From Bacillota bacterium (lineage in GTDB: Bacteria; Bacillota; Clostridia; Christensenellales; CAG-138): a stretch of DNA of 64,000 nt. Location of the stretch: contig JAEYSE010000032.1 in the NCBI GenBank assembly GCA_023435025.1, positions 1-64,000 of the forward strand, read 5' to 3'. The translations under genes and the position numbers were made by a program. Under the pieces are notes generated by a model. That model saw only the letters and a list, made by a program, of their open reading frames with translations. It was not told where the DNA came from and searched no databases. The first letter of the stretch is position 1. Each line of letters starts with the position of its first letter. This document shows positions 61,595 to 64,000 of the stretch, one piece after another.

Positions 61595-62518
61595 CTATAC
61601 GTTTTCCAATTCTTCCATCCAGCGCTTGTCGAATTCCTTGGCCGCGTCATATCCGAGCTTTTTCAACCGGTAATTGCGCGCCGCCACCTCCACGATGATT
61701 GCGAGGTTCCGCCCCGGACGGACGGGCATGAGGATATGGGGCAATTCCACATCCAATATTGAAATGGTCTGGTCGTCAAGACCCAATCTGTCGTATGCCT
61801 TGCCGTCCTCCCACATTTCCATTTCCATGACGATGTCTATGGACTTTTCCTGTATCACGGCGCCCACGCCGTACATATACCGCACGTCTATGATGCCGAT
61901 ACCGCGGATTTCCAAAAGATACCGCGTCAGCGCAGGTGCGGTGCCCGAAAGCCGGTTGTCCGCCACTCTACGGATTTCCAGCACATCGTCCGCAACAAGT
62001 CGATGCCCGCGCTTGACCATTTCGAGCGCCGTTTCGCTTTTGCCCATGCCGCTTTCGCCTATGAGCATCACGCCCACGCCATATACGTCGAGCAGTACGC
62101 CATGCCTTGTGATGCTGGGCGCAAGCAGACGGTCCAGCAGATTTGTGATGGAATGGCTGACCTTGGTAGTCGGCCGGGGGCTTGAAAATATGGGGATCTG
62201 CCGTACGCGCGCCTCCTGCATGAATGCGTCGGGCGGCTCATGATCGCGCGCAAACACCACGCAGGGGACGTCGTATTGCATCAATATCCCCACTCGATTT
62301 TGCATTTCCTCCTTGGAAAGCTGCATGAGATAGTATGTTTCCGCGTTGCCGATAAGCTGCACGCGGTCATACGCGAAGTGCTGGAAATACCCGGTCAACT
62401 GCAGGCCAGGCCGGTTGATTTCGCTTTCGGAAATCACCATATGTCCGCGACCCTTGCTTTTGATTGTCAGGCCAAGGGAATTCGCAAATTCCTCTACTGA
62501 TACCGTCGTACTCTGCAC
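61595..62518 (-). CDS. hprK: HPr kinase/phosphorylase
   Basis: HprK phosphorylates HPr at Ser46 and reverses it, controlling carbon catabolite repression with CcpA. The 307-residue product has Walker A GESGMGKSE, HRLVADDV and the signature IRGIGIIDVRYMYGVGAV. The start codon is GTG at 62516-62518 with AAGGAGAGGG upstream. It starts 15 bp after the HAD gene. Confidence 0.96.
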   Translation of the reverse strand: MQSTTVSVEEFANSLGLTIKSKGRGHMVISESEINRPGLQLTGYFQHFAYDRVQLIGNAETYYLMQLSKEEMQNRVGILMQYDVPCVVFARDHEPPDAFMQEARVRQIPIFSSPRPTTKVSHSITNLLDRLLAPSITRHGVLLDVYGVGVMLIGESGMGKSETALEMVKRGHRLVADDVLEIRRVADNRLSGTAPALTRYLLEIRGIGIIDVRYMYGVGAVIQEKSIDIVMEMEMWEDGKAYDRLGLDDQTISILDVELPHILMPVRPGRNLAIIVEVAARNYRLKKLGYDAAKEFDKRWMEELENV

Positions 62519-62533
62519 AATACCCTCTCCTTT

Positions 62534-63337
62534 TTATTTCTGCAAAAGGACATTGTCTATGACCCAGGCAACGCCGTCCGCCTCACAGGCGGGCGCGATG
62601 AGCGAGGCAACATCCTTCACAACCTGCTGTCCGTTTTCCACGCATACGCCCAGGCCAGCCATCTGTATCATCTGCAGATCCAACGTGTTGTCCCCCACGG
62701 CCACGGTTTCCGCCTGGGATATGCCCAAAAGCTCCGCTGTGCGCAGCATGGCCGTCCCTTTGTTCATGCCAAATTGGTTCAGCTCAATGAACCCGGGCTT
62801 GGAGGAGGCAACCTCCAGCCGCTCATAAAAATGCCTGTTGAAACGGGCGATCATTTCACGTTCCTGTTCACCGGGCTCGGCGTATACAAGCACCTTGGGT
62901 ACATTGTGCCATTCTTTCTTATTCATATCCGGATCTACGACATAGGGTAGCCGCAGATAGGAGGTATAGCTTTGAGTAAAACCGTTCTCCTTGGCAAATA
63001 TCACCGTATCATCCTGGTAGATCTGGCCGTGCAGCCCCCATTCTTGTGCGCACTCCAAAGCCTCTCTGATCAGGGCCGGGTCTATGGGGGCGCTGAATAT
63101 CTCTTTGTCGGTTCTGGTATCCATCACCCGAGCCCCGCCGTAAACGATGACGGGGCCGCGGATGCCAATCTTTTCCCATATGCCGGCTGCGCCGAGGTAT
63201 CCCCTCCCCGTTGCGATGGTGACAAATATGCCGTTCGCCTGCGCACGCCGTATTGCTTCTAAATTCTTCTCGCTGATCCGTTTGTCGCTGCCAACCAGGG
63301 TATCGTCAATGTCCAAAAAAAGCGCCTTGTATTTCAT
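62534..63337 (-). CDS. HAD-superfamily Cof-type phosphatase
   Basis: A 267-residue HAD hydrolase with motif I LFLDIDDTLVGS, motif II TIATGRG and motif IV AVGDNTLDLQMI; the Cof cap lies at about 85-185. It dephosphorylates sugar phosphates or other small metabolites; the substrate is not evident. The start ATG 63335-63337 (MKYKALFLD) is chosen because AAGGA lies eight bases upstream; MERM at 63346 has no site. Confidence 0.9.
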   Translation of the reverse strand: MKYKALFLDIDDTLVGSDKRISEKNLEAIRRAQANGIFVTIATGRGYLGAAGIWEKIGIRGPVIVYGGARVMDTRTDKEIFSAPIDPALIREALECAQEWGLHGQIYQDDTVIFAKENGFTQSYTSYLRLPYVVDPDMNKKEWHNVPKVLVYAEPGEQEREMIARFNRHFYERLEVASSKPGFIELNQFGMNKGTAMLRTAELLGISQAETVAVGDNTLDLQMIQMAGLGVCVENGQQVVKDVASLIAPACEADGVAWVIDNVLLQK

Positions 63338-63473
63338 CCGTTCCATCCTTCTTGCGTGTTGCCTTTCCTGTCGGGTATCTCTCACCCATTGTAATGAAAT
63401 TCCACGCAAAATGGAAGAACAAATTTCCCCGCATGGCTGTCACAAGCCTGCCGTAGACCGACAACAGACCTTG

Positions 63474-64000
63474 TTATTCGACCGAATTCAGCTCTACCGC
63501 CTCCGGCTCATCCGGTACCCCATAATAAATATCAGAAGATATATACACAATGCCCTTAATGGAGCGGTATGTATCCGAATAGATCAACTTGCGCTCTATA
63601 AGATTGCCCTCGAGATCGTAATATTCCTTATAGGTTTCAGACTTCTTCCCCCTGCGTGCTTCGCGGTAAACCTCCCTTGTATTGGCAGGCAGACTTTCAT
63701 CCAGCATAACGTCCTCGCCAAGTGAGGGCAGCGTTGCCACGCGTTTGGAAGAGATCTTGACTACCCTGTCGTCATAGAGCGGCTTTCCATAAAGGGAAAT
63801 CGTCAGCTTCTTTTTGCTGGAAGTCTCCGCGATAACATACAGGTCATACCCCGTGTTGTTGACAAATTTGAAGTTCGGGCCCCCGGTGCTGATTGTGGCG
63901 TCGCGGCCGATATCCACATAACCGGACGGCCAGCTATGCGGCGTCCTCGTTGTTACGGAAAGATCGGCAAGAAGCACCGCGTTAAAGAGCGTGGTACTCA
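63474..64000 (-). CDS. C-terminal part of a second VanW-family protein, cut by the window edge
   Basis: The frame is open to the right edge. It begins STTLFNAVLLADL and continues with GYDLYVIAETSSKKKL and a long C-terminal beta region, which is the second half of a VanW domain (compare GGGICQLAGTLYNAAL in the gene at 35157). The upstream half lies outside the window. Function is presumably in the envelope. Confidence 0.85.
   Translation of the reverse strand, partial: STTLFNAVLLADLSVTTRTPHSWPSGYVDIGRDATISTGGPNFKFVNNTGYDLYVIAETSSKKKLTISLYGKPLYDDRVVKISSKRVATLPSLGEDVMLDESLPANTREVYREARRGKKSETYKEYYDLEGNLIERKLIYSDTYRSIKGIVYISSDIYYGVPDEPEAVELNSVE

Overview
The window reads as one contiguous piece of a Gram-positive, endospore-forming, probably anaerobic Clostridia-type chromosome (Bacillota), moderately GC-rich by eye. 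The evidence is: the Firmicutes orders ylxM-ffh-rpsP-khpA-rimM-trmD-rplS-rbgA-rnhB and rpsB-tsf-pyrH-frr-uppS-cdsA-dxr-rseP-ispG; a gerA-type germinant receptor operon; a T-box leader before hisS-aspS; HPr kinase; a CdaA/CdaR c-di-AMP pair; and a four-subunit ferredoxin-dependent 2-oxoacid oxidoreductase. No rRNA, tRNA, CRISPR array, insertion sequence or prophage was found. No known defence system was recognised.

Region 1 (1-28.3 kb) is almost entirely minus strand and is core machinery. In transcription order it runs: ylxM, ffh, rpsP, khpA, rimM, trmD, rplS, rbgA, rnhB, yraN; then a very large fused glycosyltransferase with a GtrA partner; then comM (yifB), dprA, topA, trmFO, hslV, hslU; a SleB-type cell-wall hydrolase; rpsB, tsf, pyrH, frr, a small conserved-looking ORF, uppS, cdsA, dxr, rseP, ispG, and the first codons of another gene (perhaps polC). 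Many genes overlap by 1-17 bp. Good sigma-A promoters precede ylxM, rplS, rpsB and the glycosyltransferase; intrinsic terminators follow rplS, gtrA, rpsB and tsf.

Region 2 (28.3-47.8 kb) is mixed. It holds a plus-strand methyltransferase, trxA, hisS-aspS under a T-box, a plus-strand envelope cluster (Glu/Pro-repeat membrane protein, VanW-family protein, PRC-barrel protein), a DEAD-box helicase with a long structured leader, the korDABC-type oxidoreductase with an associated P-loop ATPase, a COG2509 flavoprotein, cdaA-cdaR, and a PAS-SpoIIE phosphatase.

Region 3 (47.8-64 kb) carries gerAA-gerAB-gerAC followed by a previously uncalled 53-codon membrane ORF, and an operon of DUF2804, ABC-F ATPase, degenerate glycerate-kinase-like protein and MarR regulator, with an operator-like inverted repeat at its promoter. 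An NlpC/P60 peptidoglycan hydrolase and a PflX-like radical SAM protein follow. Next comes an apparently orphan ncRNA of about 200 nt with its own promoter and terminator. The window closes with ROK kinase, hprK, a HAD phosphatase and a VanW-family gene cut by the window edge.

The strongest leads for something undescribed are the orphan structured RNA at 60240-60443, with a perfect inverted repeat placed between its -35 and -10; the helicase leader hairpin at 37497-37563; the overlapping Asp/His specifier in the hisS-aspS T-box; and the double GT-C fusion protein. Others are the active-site-degenerate glycerate-kinase-like protein under a probable MarR operator, and the small germination-operon ORF.
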